DNA from: Bradysia coprophila
Lineage: Eukaryota; Arthropoda; Insecta; Diptera; Sciaridae
Reading direction: 5' to 3'
Assembly: GCF_014529535.1 (NCBI RefSeq)
Contig: NC_050735.1
Location: 10,737,739-10,801,738 of the forward strand
Length of the DNA stretch: 64,000 nt
Made by a program: the position numbers and the translations under genes
Shown: positions 1 through 12,600 of the stretch, piece by piece
How the letters are laid out: every line of letters begins with the position of its first letter
How positions within the stretch are numbered: the first letter of the stretch is position 1
The notes under the pieces: model-generated
Seen by the model: the letters and a program-made list of their open reading frames with translations, nothing else
The model's database searches: none
Told to the model about the DNA's origin: nothing

Positions 1-335
1 GTAGATGCATCCAAACCACATAAGTCCCTATTTGAGTCCCAAAAGTACATAAAATTACCTTTCTAATGACACCCCACACGACCATGTATGTTTGTGGACC
101 TCGAGAAATTTCAGTAAGAACAGTGTAAGTCTTCGGTTGAAAACTTCAACTGCACATATTTCAGTGTAGATGAATTTTAAACCCAATAAGTCCTTATTCG
201 GCTCAATAGTACATGTGATTACCTTTCTAATGACACCCCACACAACCCTGTACGGCTTGTGTTACTGGAGAAACTTTTGTAAGAAAAGTGCAAGTTTTCG
301 GTTTTTGATTCACCAGCCACACAAACTTCGAAGAT
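1..335. repeat. Imperfect 165-bp tandem duplication
   Basis: Two adjacent units start at about 4 and 169. They share the core 'tacctttctaatgacacccc' and the same order of flanking words (ataagtcc, agtacat, ttttcggtt-like ends). The units have diverged by many substitutions, so this is an old duplication. The reading frames crossing it look like shadows. From 336 to 1030 I see no gene, only AT-rich sequence. Confidence 0.6.
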
Positions 336-1030
336 TTTTTTTGAACGTGGTTTTGGCTTCTAGGGTCGAATAGCTTTCTAGGCACATATAAAAAAGTCCA
401 CTGGAAAATACGTCCGATTTTGGTAGGCTGTTTTCCAAAAGAATCCTTCATAGGCACCTTCGAAAAGCGAATTTTTTCTTGATTAACGATCTACCACCAA
501 TATTGACATTGTGTCAATCCAGTCCATTTTTTGAATTTTTTCGTTCGATCATATTATGGATCATGAAAGACTGTGGAACTTTTCCGACTGGAAATATCTC
601 CTGAAGGAAAAACCTTTTTCAATTTTTTTTCCTCGATCCAGACTAATTACATGGGGAGAACTTTTTTTTTTGTTCAAATGAAATAAAATGGTGTAAGAGT
701 AAGACGTAAGGGCTTTGCTCAAAAAATGACCCGGAAAATTCGTACACTTTGAGGTTACCTCACACCTGCAATTCCAATAGATGAAGCTATTTTCGGTGCC
801 TTTTCATCCAAAAAACGTTCTTTGATGACAACATGAAATGATGGTATCTGACCAGGCTTTTAAGGGAAAAACTAATTGCTCAAAACAAGTAAGTAAATAA
901 GGAAGGCAAGGGCTGCAATCGCTCAGTGGTCGCTTAAATACGCTTCAGGGACAAATGTCAGAGAATTTTAGAATTTTTCTCGAGATTTCGTCCCTTTTCT
1001 TATAAAGTTTTCCGGGGTGTAGAGTGTAGT

Positions 1031-2498
1031 CAGACCTCGCACTCAAAAATGGCGTGCCTTATTAAGGAAATAAGGAGGTTTTTTAAAAAAATAAGGAGAA
1101 AATAAGGAATTTTTCGGTTGAAATTAAGGAGAAAATAAGGAGCTTGGAAGTAAATTTTTGGGTAAAAATCTTGATGATTTTTTATACGCACACCCCCTGC
1201 ACGCTTTTTTAGGCTCATAATCAAAAATTACGAAGTTTTTCAAAAATTCCCATACCCATATTCAACGATTTTACACTAATTTAATCCACTTAAATCCACT
1301 TAAACGCAATGGGCCACGTTCAGAAACGAAACGTTCATGACATCTGGGTAAACTTTCACGACCAAAGTACATCGTGAGAAATCTAACCTCAAAGTTAAAC
1401 TTGACAGCGTTAACTCAACGAAACGAATGTTCACTCAGTGAAGAATTTTTCGTTCCTGAACGCGGCCTATGAATTACCATGGTTTAATAGTAAAAGTTAA
1501 TTTGAAATTATTAACCTTAGCTTACCGCTACTTTCTTATACCATGTCAATTGTTTATTTTGTGGACTGTGAATATTTACGTGTAAATATTAATACAAATA
1601 ATCCACACAACCCACAAAATAAGACTATGGCTCTTTACAACATTCCATTGGTTGTAGTTCGTGTTTTGAACCTCAGGATAAAACTGTACATTTCTCAATA
1701 TGCTACATTCCTTAATTTTCTTTTAGGTGAAGTAGAGATTTGAGGTCAGAATTATATCAAATTTGTAAACAACACAATAATTTGATCAAATGAATTTAAG
1801 TTTATGTAGGTTTTTTTTTTGTTTGATCTACCACCAAATAGTTTGTTGGGAAAGTTTCCCTCTTAGTACATCAGTGAAATAATAAAATAATGATTCTTCC
1901 CATAGATGACTTGGAACAGGTAGATTCCATTGACCTTTTCAAACCTCCAACAGGTCGCACACAAGTGGCGTCCACCAAAATTTTGAAACTTTGGGACCCC
2001 CTCCCCCACTGTGCTCTATTGTCGTTAGATTGTTTCTTAGACTGACTTTTTGTAAAGTCGATGCTTTAACTGACTTAGTATGACCGCGCTTTTTAGCGTG
2101 AGACAGAGGCAATTCTTTCCAAACATTCGTCCGTTACCTTCAATTCTACCCTCCCTCCCCTTCTTCAACACCGCTCATCCCATTGAGTGGGAAGGTAGCA
2201 AAATTACTGTAATCCACGTGGATATTTTTCTTCAGTAAAATCGACAACAAGGAACTACATTTCTATGGTTTGTTTACTAGCAGTAGGAGATCGGGTGAAG
2301 ATTTACGATGACCCTATTGCTCAGTATTCTGCCGCGCAGCGATTTTTTTTTATTATCTGTTATCCAAAAATGTAGTTTTCTCGTCAAAATTATTGAAAAA
2401 TAAGGAAAAAAAAGGAACTTTTTCAAAAATAAGGAGGAATAAGGTGGTTTTTTCAAAAATAAGGAAAATCAGGAAAATAAGGAGTAGTACGACCCCTG
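1031..2498. mobile_element. Non-autonomous hAT-like element with 'aataagga' subterminal repeats
   Basis: The left end reads cagacctcgcact. The right end, reverse-complemented, reads caggggtcgtact. The direct repeat gtgtagt flanks both sides (1024-1030 and 2499-2505). Both ends carry clusters of the word aataagga(g) next to t/a runs, the kind of subterminal motif hAT transposases bind. No transposase reading frame is present. The terminal repeats match only partly, so the family call is an inference. A smaller inverted-repeat element is nested near 1309-1471. Confidence 0.5.
1309..1471. mobile_element. Small inverted-repeat MITE nested in the 1031-2498 element
   Basis: The left end reads ggccacgttcagaaacgaa (from 1312). 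The right end, reverse-complemented, reads ggccgcgttcaggaacgaa (ending 1468). The two match at 17 of 19 positions. The interior is about 120 bp with no coding potential. Confidence 0.5.
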
Positions 2499-2827
2499 GT
2501 GTAGTGAGTAACAGTTTATTTTATAATCGCTCTTTTTTCACAGGCGATAGCGGTGAAGAAAATTAGTAGATCTAGTCTTTGTTTGTAATTTAAGAAATTG
2601 AATTTTCGTACTACGTCGAGTCTTATCGAAGGACAATCATATCGAACTTGAAGAACCATTTATCGATTCATCACTGATAAATTGATGCAGACCGATGCAT
2701 CCTTTTTAGTCAGTGTCGACTTTTTTCCCAGTCAGATCACAAGCAATAAAAATGCGGATTTTTTACACTGATTTACATATATTATTACTCGTTCACATAA
2801 CAATACCTTGATTCAATCGTGCATAGA
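2499..2827. other. Spacer downstream of CAP-G
   Basis: This is AT-rich 3' flank of the minus-strand CAP-G gene. I see no gene in it. Confidence 0.4.
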
Positions 2828-5800
2828 CTATGTAACCTTCTTGTGACATTTTCTTTTCTTATTGATTCGGACCATTGGTACATCAATGCTATCACGCTTG
2901 TCGATTTCGTTGTAGTTTTCGACGGCCTGTGTAATATCGTTGCACTTTTCATTAGGATTTAGTTCTAATTCAGAATGGCAATCATCATCAGGATTGCTAA
3001 GTGCGTCCTCTTCGACACCGTCGGCTGGTCGTGTAGACGAGAACTCGATTTTGGATTCGCTGCAATTCAATTTTTCTACGATTTTCCTAAATGATTTCAG
3101 GTTTCTTTGGCTTTCTTTGGGTATTTTCTGATCCACCAAATTATTGATCAACTCAATCAAATGCCACCTGGACTCCTCATCTTTACACAACGGCTTCAAC
3201 GATAGAATCTCTTTCGATATAACGTTCAGTGATCTGCTCTCCGTTGGCTGATCATCCATCCAAACCAACAATGCGGCCACAGTATCCGCACTGATTTCTC
3301 CCTTGTCGTTCATCATCGCTTGCAATATGAATTTCAGCACCGAGCGTAGAGTGGTCACGTTGGATGTTTCTTCGCCTTGGATAGCAGAAAGTGTTTTGCT
3401 AATCGACAACTGAAAATATTTCTGCTTCTTGTACTGAATCAGCGTTTCAAAGAAAACGCTCAGAATTTGAGTAACTATCGGCTCGATGTCAGCGTTGAAA
3501 TACATAACAATCAATTTCGCCATGATTTCCGTTTCGAAGAAACGACCATGCACAATTAGCAAACAAAATCCATCCACCAATTCGCAGGTGATGTCAACAT
3601 CCTGACTCGAACCCAAGTAACGATTCAACAGTAGCAGTATGTCTGTTGCCGAGACTAAAAACAAATTCGATCAATTTAGAATATCAACTTGATGCTTGTA
3701 TCAGTGTCACTTACTGTGTTCGTCATTGGGACGTGATATGTTAAGATTATCGTCTAATGACTGGCCTGCCAGTAACGCACTGTTTACTAACGCTGCTGGT
3801 GGTCTACTATCCGCTTTGTCGTGTTTATCCAAAAATTCGATGCCGTATCTGCAAGAATAATTGCGGTTAGCATATCATCCTTGAAAGGAGAAAATTTGTC
3901 GTCACTGCCAATGATCTTGGGGAATAACTGTCGCTGAAATTTTAATTCTATTCTGCACTGGAATTCTGAAGTTTTGTTCTCGAATTTGGGAGAAGAACAA
4001 TTTTAAGAGTCATATCGCCAAGACTTCAGGCGATTGGGGAACAAGCGGTCTCCGATTTTAATGAGTGATAGCTCGTTGGATTTGTCTTTCAATTCTAGTA
4101 AACACGTATCTTTCACTTTTTCAAAAAAAAAAAAATATTTACTGTGAAATAGCTCAAAAGTAAAGAAATGTCAGAGGGTACCGAAAACAGTTCTTCGGCA
4201 ATAACTCAACAAAAAATTATTTTAAATTGTTGTAATTTTGTATGAATGTCGGCCTTGGAAAGACCTACAGGTAGAGTATACGCAATGCTTGGTGCGAGTA
4301 CATCCACGAGAGTTCCAGATGCTGTTCCAGCTGTAAAGCCCTGAAAAAGGAAATCTGCATTTTGGCACCAACTTTTTTTCCAAGGCATCTGTGGGATTGC
4401 AGCACAAAAGTACTGGGTTCATTTATATGTGCAACGACAGTGTGTTAGGCCAGCTACAACACCCCATACTCAGTTCCGTGGAACACCGAAGCTGCAGAGA
4501 ATCCGGACTCTCCGAACATTAACTATATTTTTAGTCATAACTCTTGTGGATGTACTTGGTGCGAGTGCGTATACTCTACCTGTAGGTCTTTAAGGCCGAC
4601 ATTCATACAACATTACAACAATTTAAAATAATTTTTTCTTGATTTATTGTCGAAAAACTGTTTTCGGTACCTTCTGACATGTCCTTACTTTAGAGCTCTT
4701 TTGACAGAAAGTAAATTTTTTCCTAGAATTGGAAGACGAATCCAACGAGCTATCACTCATTAAAATCAGAGACCGCTTGTTCCCAAAGTTAAAAAAATCG
4801 CCTGAAGATTTGGCGATTTGACTCTTAAGCGTTAAGCTTCTTGTGGAAGACGCAATCTCAGCCGAAGTCAGTGACCTGAACTAATTTCATTTTTGTACCA
4901 AACGTTACATGTTATAGACGCGGTTGAAGAAAACATTTGACCAGCTACCTTTGTAAAATAGTTAATTATATGAAAAGGGATAAACAGTTGAACAGTCGTG
5001 TGTTAATGAGGCGAAGCCGAGGTCAACAATCACACGAAAACTTGACTTTTCTTTTTTTAAACCCGAGACTTGTAGTGGACGTAATGTGAATCTTAAACAA
5101 ATTTTCTGGTTTTTCCCTAGGTGTGTAATGATCCACTTTCGACCACAGGGAAAACAAGAGCAAAACCACAACTGTCTTAACCATAAACTGCTTCTAGTTT
5201 ACGTACTTCTCAAAAACTCGACTTTTCAACGTGTAAAACTTGTCAGATAAATAACTAATTATTTCTTGTGGCAAAATTACAAAAGGGAAGGTCGGACTAT
5301 CTTATTTTCGCCTACAAATATCTGTCCGAATATTGAACTGAGCCGCTAACTTACGACTACCTTGACCGAAGACAATAAAACGATGAATGGAACTGCGACG
5401 CTTCTCAATTAAATGCACCGATATTTGTCATCAATATACTAATTGTTTTATAATGATCAAATCATATCAACAACAAGTGGCATACCGTGTAGAACGTGTA
5501 ATTTTGTCTTCATGTTTGAGATGAACAAAACTCAAATTGTGGATTTTTTCAGCGTTTACTTATTGTAAAAGAAGACTCATGGAGCCGCATCTACAGTTCG
5601 AAGGAAAGGAACTGGAACATTCATCAGAACATACTCTGGGGTGAGTTTCAGTTTTAAATTTTTTTTTGTGAAAGTCCCGATTTTTTACCGCTATTCCATC
5701 TTTCCGGAAGGCTCCGCAAATCTAAAAAAAATCGAAAAGAAAACTACCGTTGAACATTACCTGTCTATTAGCTGGAAAATTGCTCTAATGCTCGTAATCC

Positions 5801-8800
5801 AAATAGATTTAACTTGATGGCAAAACAGCTGCTTGCAAAACGCTTGATATGCATAATTAGCAAGTTTGCTGCATAACAAGCCGAAAGTGGCCGTACATTT
5901 CAGTGCCCAATCTCTCAACTCCATATCATCGGATTCCAGTCGAACGCTTATGACATCCTGAAAGGATTTTTTTTTTGTAAATGTTTTCACCATCGGAACT
6001 AAAGTGTGGTAGTGTTGCACTTACTTCATACAGTTGATACATGGACGGATTGAGATGTGTAACTGTTTTCGAGCAAACTCCGTGGAAAATGAACTTAAGT
6101 CCTCTCAATAAATTGTCGCTAGTGATTCGTTCGAAGTTGGAGATGATCTAATCAAAAAGATTAAGAAAATTAAAGGTGGAGTAGTAAGTCACAAAAAAGT
6201 CTACAAAAAATAACGGAAAAAATCGTCGATCTTCGAAGATGTTTTTTTAAACATTTTGTGGACTTTTTCACTCGCTGAAGCAGTCAATTTATTTGGTCTA
6301 TTTGGAATTGAAATCACTAGTAAAGTATGGGGCCATTAAAATAGTGTGCACGCTAAAATACTTTACGCATGCGTTGGTCAGACACTCCCTCCCCAACCTT
6401 TAAAATTGAGATAGTTTTCCAAAGATTGGTCATCATTTGTGTGAATTGCAAGGTTTTTTCTATCAGCAAAACACCCTATTGAAAGTAGACCTGATAAAAT
6501 TTTAACTTCAGTTCAGTTCACATGCAGAACGTTAGAGGTCATTCTTAGAATGTGCCACGCTCCAAAGGTGGAGAGGTGTTAGGACCAAGCTTGACAGTGT
6601 TGAAGATTTCATAAATTTTGAGTGACTGATGGTTTGACCACCCCTTAGTCACCGATCCACTGAGACGACTTTCATCACAATTCAGAAAAAAAAAATTAAA
6701 AAATCCTTTGAAATCCCTTGAAATGCTTCAAGTCATAATCCATCCACAAACCCTTCGTGTGCTGTGGCAAGCGCAAAACGTTAATAAATTGCTTACCGTT
6801 GCTTCAGTTGAAAACGGAGCTATCAGAAATAGCAGTTGTTCCTTAACTAAACCGATTTCTTTCTCCACTGCTGCCAATTTTTCGCATTCGTTTGTCTCCA
6901 ACAATTTTGTCTGACTTTTTCTCAGTTCTACCAATTTTACTGAAAGTGACTTGACGTCAGTTTCTGTATTCGAATCCAATTTCCACGATGAAAAACTTCC
7001 GTCCGGATCGATTGGATGCAGAATGTTCTTGACAATATCGACGTAAAACTGTAGCCGACTATTCGACGATGGTATCAGTTTCTCGCAAATGGTGATCAGC
7101 GACTTGGTTAAGTTTTCGTCGCACGTCGCACTCTGCACCAGTAGATAGACAATGGTATTCTTGACGCTTTCACGACCACTCTGATCACTGAAGTCTATCA
7201 TTTGTAGCAATTCGATAAGACTGAGGAAAATGCATTGCGAAGAAAGTTTGTCGTGGATTGGTTTCTTCCGTGTGCCGAACCTGAAGAACGAACAAATTAT
7301 TATTTTCAAATTATAATTGTTAATCGAAATGGCGTACCCGGCAATAGATTCACATATGGTTGGCAGATCGGGTAGAATTCGTTCGAGATGATCGAAGTAG
7401 GTGATGTCACTCTGAAAGAATTCGATCAATGTAACCCAAAAGACACTCAGTTCCGGCGTAAGTTGATCGATATTGATACAACAATGATAGCTAATGTCCT
7501 CTTCATCAGTGGTTTCAGTCAGCGGCAATACTTTGATTAGATTCAATGGATCTTGTGACCTTTACAGGAAGTGTGGGCAAATTTTGAACATTAGGACTTC
7601 GAAGCAAAGTTTCTCAAATTTTACCTAAACATTGCCAGCAAAGCCATTCGAGTCACATTCCGGAAACGATACAGTTCCAACTCGTTCTGATAGAGTTTCA
7701 GGCTCGTTAAAAACGCAACGAATTCATTATCACATAACGTCAACCACTGTGGCAGCATATATTTCACTGCAACCTGCAAAGCAAATGGTTTACCACAATG
7801 GTTCGAACGAAAAGCATTTTCCTGAATTTTTGTTTCATACCATCCGTACGGTCTCGGAAGAATCGGACAATCCCCGTTCGAGTAATGTTAAGCGCTGATC
7901 AACAGAACACTTGTTCAACGAATAATTGCTCATGTGCGCCAGGACAGTACGCCGAACTCGAACATCAGCGTCTTGGAGCCGTCCCAGAATGAATGGAATG
8001 GTGCGCTCACTACGAGCTATCGAGGAAACGACAGCTTGTCGTACCAACGGGGCAGGATCGCATTCCATATGGAACTGAAAGATCTGGATGACATCGTCAT
8101 TTGGATCGTCTTTGTTTTGCAGTCGGCAGAGAGCGTTTATTGCTTGAACTCGAACGTGTGGTGATATGTCCTACGAAAACAGTTTATTGTTACGCATACA
8201 CAGTATCAAAAGGATGTCGGGAATACAATTTTCTATGTGAAAAGAATGTTATCCTTTGCTTCTATCGTAAGCTGTAAGAACTGTACAGAGTCGTTGATCC
8301 ACTCAAGCGGCTGACTTCAAAATTCATCATTCCCTACACATTTGAAAATCAATCAAATCAGTTACTAACCTTCAGCCGATCCATCATATACGACAAAATC
8401 TCGTTGCAGTGAAATTCCTCAATTTCTCCATTATCCGGGAGCGAATTCAACATTTGATTCACAAATTCACAGAGTCGTAGACGAATGGTTGCATTGGGAC
8501 TGACAGTCTGAAAGCATTGAAATTATTGGTTCATAATTTGTGACACAAAAACAACAAAGGAAAGTGTCGCCTAGTGTTTTAGGTTCAAAAATGATTGCCT
8601 GAACCTGAACACATCCAATGATAAAAGACAGTCAGTCTACTTACTTTGAAAATCCAAACGAATATTGAATCGAACAGCGGATGCATGTCTTCGGCTTGAA
8701 ACGTTGACACAAATTCAGCCATAAATTTCAGACCAGTATTGGTGAATTGATTGATTTCGGATTGCATCAATTGCTTCAGACAAACGATAAATACTGTCGT

Positions 8801-9042
8801 GAAGTCATCGTGTTCCATCTGTAATTTTGGAATCGAATTTTGTTTCGCACGAAGAGTATTGGTATGCAAACAGAACTTACTCTGTCGTACAGTTGCCTTA
8901 ATTCCTTCGCATAAGTTTTGTGATAGGCCTCGTCGCTCTGTACTTTATATAAATATTTCTTCACTTCATTACAATTGACGTTTAATTCACTATCTGTGTC
9001 TGGTATCACACTTTCAGGCACAATTTTCCTTTTTCGTGGCAT
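2828..9042 (-). CDS. Cap-G: Condensin complex subunit 3 / CAP-G, 11 exons
   Basis: Condensin I non-SMC HEAT-repeat subunit. With CAP-H and CAP-D2 it binds the SMC2/SMC4 ring and compacts mitotic chromosomes. Exons (minus): 9042-8881, 8818-8645, 8507-8370, 8170-7841, 7773-7625, 7559-7338, 7280-6797, 6147-6025, 5957-5761, 3848-3715, 3654-2828. All joins keep frame with GT-AG sites and give 979 aa, close to vertebrate NCAPG (about 1,000 aa). The ATG opens a lysine/arginine-rich MPRKRK tail. HEAT repeats follow; exon 4 carries the family signature around DPAPLVRQAVVSSIA and RLTLLERGLSDSSETVR. A coiled stretch near residues 650-700 (VEKEIGLVKEQLL) and an acidic then basic tail (KKRKCHKK) end the protein. 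The 1.9-kb intron between 5761 and 3848 contains a foldback transposon. The start lies 566 bp from the divergent THAP9-like gene, so a shared promoter is possible. Confidence 0.93.
4003..4828. mobile_element. Foldback element (family A) in a CAP-G intron
   Basis: The left end is ttaagagtcatatcgccaa. The right end, reverse-complemented, is ttaagagtcaaatcgccaa. The arms run about 270-300 bp inward and share the words gcgattgggg, agcggtct and gagctatcactcatt in mirror order. No complete coding sequence is present. A related element lies in an SGSM intron at 33490-34676. The flanks show no clear target duplication. Confidence 0.7.
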
Positions 9043-9608
9043 AATCAATGGTATTTCTTTCCGTCAGGTTATTTAACTGAAAAATTTACTTCATTCGATT
9101 TCGGTTTGTTTTTAAATCTTCAAAATTCAATATAAAAATTTACCTGTCGTTCGAATGGTCTAAAACAGATGTTCACGCGCATGTATGTGTGTGATTTGTT
9201 TTGAACGTTTTGAACTAGAATGGTATGATAGAGCATGGATAAGGTAGCATTTGGATGTGGGTCGGTAATTCAATTATTTTGTTTTTTTGATTAAATGTAT
9301 GAAGGCACGGCCACGGGGTATTCACTCTGCCTTTGTATTTCGGTATGTCACTCGAATTGCTGGTTTACAAAAATGACAGTGGCTCACATCAAAATCAGCT
9401 GTCACTAACTTCAGTACGTTCTGTCAGATTCAAATCAATCAAATTCATCAGTTTTGGTTTTTCTGTTTTCTAAATTTTGATTTTGTTTAATTTTACTTTA
9501 TTTTTGGTGAACGCTTTGAAAATTACAGGAGAACTAAAGCAAAGTTAGTCTTATCTAATAAATCTTAGCCGTAGATAACGAAGGGTCAACAAATACATTT
9601 AATTTTAG
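9043..9608. promoter_or_regulatory. Divergent intergenic region between CAP-G and the THAP9-like gene
   Basis: The 566-bp gap between two head-to-head start codons must hold both promoters, unless upstream non-coding exons exist. I found no convincing TATA box. Terminal inverted repeats of the transposase element, if it still has any, were not recognisable here. Confidence 0.35.
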
Positions 9609-12600
9609 ATGCCGGTATACTGTTCTGTTCCACAATGTACGACGAAAGGTACAGGTGGGATGCACCGATTTCCTGCTGATCCACAACTGAAACGGAAGTG
9701 GATGGATGTAACAAGAACGCAACATCTGCAAGATTCCAAAAGCTGTAGAATTTGTCGCAAGCATTTCAAAGATAGCGATTTATTAATCGACCAGGATGGA
9801 AAAAGAATATTAGCCCCGAATGCAGTGCCCAGTTTGTGTTTACCAATGTCATTTATCTGGGATCATTCATATCATGTGGTGGGTATAGATAATGTAACAA
9901 TCTGAATAGTGTACACGATACCGATGTAATTTGCATTCAAAATAGGTCGGTCCACCAAAAAAACGACATTTTAAGCGATTGAAGATAACTGGTCCAGGGG
10001 CTAACATCTCAGATGTAAGTTGAACCTGCATATTTCTTAAATATGTTTTAACTTTCGTTTGTATAGGATAACATTGGAAATGAAATTGAAGTTGGCGCAG
10101 CCAGGCCAGACAAAAGTGCTAGTGTCGGTTCTTACAAAGACATGGAATTTTTACGGTCGTTGGAAGAGAAAATACTTCAACAGAAAAAGGTATTTAAATT
10201 TATTGCAGTTAAACGACTAAGTTCACAATACGATGTAACCCACATGCCTTATTCCTTACCGAAAAACCGATCCCGATCCAAAAATGAAACCTGTAATTTA
10301 TAGCATGTCCACCTTCCACGTATTTTAGTCGATCGTTTCAAGTGATTATCTTTACGTACTCAAAACTGAACCTTTTCCTAATAGTTTGCGATGTAAAAAT
10401 AACGTTTCAATGTTTGCTGAAATGGACTCAAAAAAGTTTTGTCATCAGCGTTTTGCACACTAATAAGAGTACTTATCACTGAAGGAAGCTGCTAAACCTC
10501 AGAATAAAAATAAAATTCTTTTGAGCTGTAGTGAAGTGGACGACGACACAAGGAGTTAAGTATGGTTTCCACTCAACAAAAAGCATTCCGTGAGAGAGCG
10601 AATTATCAAATAAACAAAGTAAAAATGAAAATAAATCAATTTTGTCTTTCACACGGAGTACTTTTTTGGTTAGTGGAAATTAAGCATGTAATGTATTGAA
10701 CATGTCGCATAAACCTAAAATTTTAAAATAAATAGTAATAAAAAGAGTGTTTTGATATCAAAATTTATAATTTTAAGCGTCATATTTGACCGCTAGCCAG
10801 CAATAATAACAACCAAGGCCTAATATTTGAGAACGGATTCACAAAGATTCCTTAAAATTCTCAAAGATTAGCAAAAAGAAAATTTTGGTGTTTTTAGGTA
10901 ATCTCTTCAGGTTTATCAAATATTAGGCCTTGATAACGACTCACCCCTATATACGACTTAAATTTGAACTGCCAAACTTTATTTAAACGGAATAAAACAG
11001 AAGCATTATGTAAGATGTTAACTAATTAAGGAAAATCAACATTCTCATATTGCAACATTAGTTGTAGCATCATTGATTCTTAGGATTTCAACGATATCAA
11101 TAAACAAACAAATTAAAAATCAAAATTCTTTTCGTTTAAAAATTCCCTAAGATGTTTGGTGATTAAATAAAGCCAATTCAGTAATACCTACAATGGTCGA
11201 AATGAAATTGTGATTATTTGACTCTTTCGTATCACAATAAATTGACCTTTAAATATAGTCGTCAACAATGGATATAGAAGCATTATATTGTTAACTGGAA
11301 ATGCAAAAATGTGCACTGAGCTCGCTATCTCTAAGAATATTATCGTGTTACACCACTCAATAGCCTAATGTCTCCACTGGACCATTTTTTTAATTTCCAT
11401 TGGTACTAGGAAGTACGATCCTTTACACATGTTTGTTGACCCTTACAAGTTATTAACCGATTGATCAATTTTAATGGTTTTCAAATCTTCTGTGAAATTT
11501 TTAGAGAACTAATTTATATGAATTAACTAAACATAGCTAACGCCGACCCGTACGAAACACCTATTCGTATCAAAAGCCTTTAATGTGAAACTCTTCATTT
11601 CTCTTACTTCATTTTCTTCTCTGCTGAAAAACTATTCTCCCTTTAAAATCACTTACATTATCCACTCTTTGCCTTGTTATCATATACAACTAAATTGCCA
11701 GAGGCAATATAGACAGCCCCGTACGAAGACAAATTTCATAAATTCCTATTTAAACAGCTATATACCGCTATATTTAACTATATTTCACTATAAATAAACA
11801 TTTCACAGATAAATATATGCTATTATATAGCTCTATATGCCTGTATATAGCTCAATATAGCTGTATATAGGTATATATAGATGTCCGTATATGGAATCCC
11901 TGAAACTCCACACACATAACAAATTATTCCCATGTTAACAGAAACTCTCTAAGTATCATTTTTCCCAAGATATTTCTATTTTACTAAAATCCAATATGGT
12001 CGCCGGCAGCCATTTTGTTAGGAGACCGGAAATAGTACCGACGCTTTACATTCGTTAATACCTTTCAAACAAAAAAAAATTCATGAAATTCGGTCAAAAT
12101 TTACTCGAGATATTGTCAAAATACATCACGTTCACTGTACTTCCGAGTAGCCAGATAAGAGCTCACTCCAAGAGACCTAGCTCACGGAGAACATAATTTC
12201 ATAAAAAAAAATTTCCCTGATTGGTACGGTCAATACCTATCTAATAAAGCTAAAACAGACGAAATATGTTCAAATGTGGCCGACCTACAAGCAAAAACTG
12301 CTTGCCGCCCTGTGCCTGTTCCACACCAAGGGGTCTAACTCACGAGTCGGTCATCCGATTTCCATAAACTTTTTTTTTGTCGATCGGTATTGTAAATACC
12401 TTTTATTTGACGTATCACTTAAAAGTTTAACGTTTAAATGTCCGGAGATATCTTCGAAAAATCGTAAAGCACTTATTGGGCCACAGCTCGGGAGGGGTCG
12501 ATCCAAAATCACTCATCTTCGGACTTAGCCTGTCTTTTGACATTACCAAACGGGAAAAAAAAGAATTTTCAAAATCGGATGCGTTTTACTCAAGTTATCG

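Noticed and set aside
9043-9608. Terminal inverted repeats of the P-like element
   Set aside because: No 15-bp or longer word here is mirrored in 15729-16918 by eye. A computed search could still find degenerate ends.
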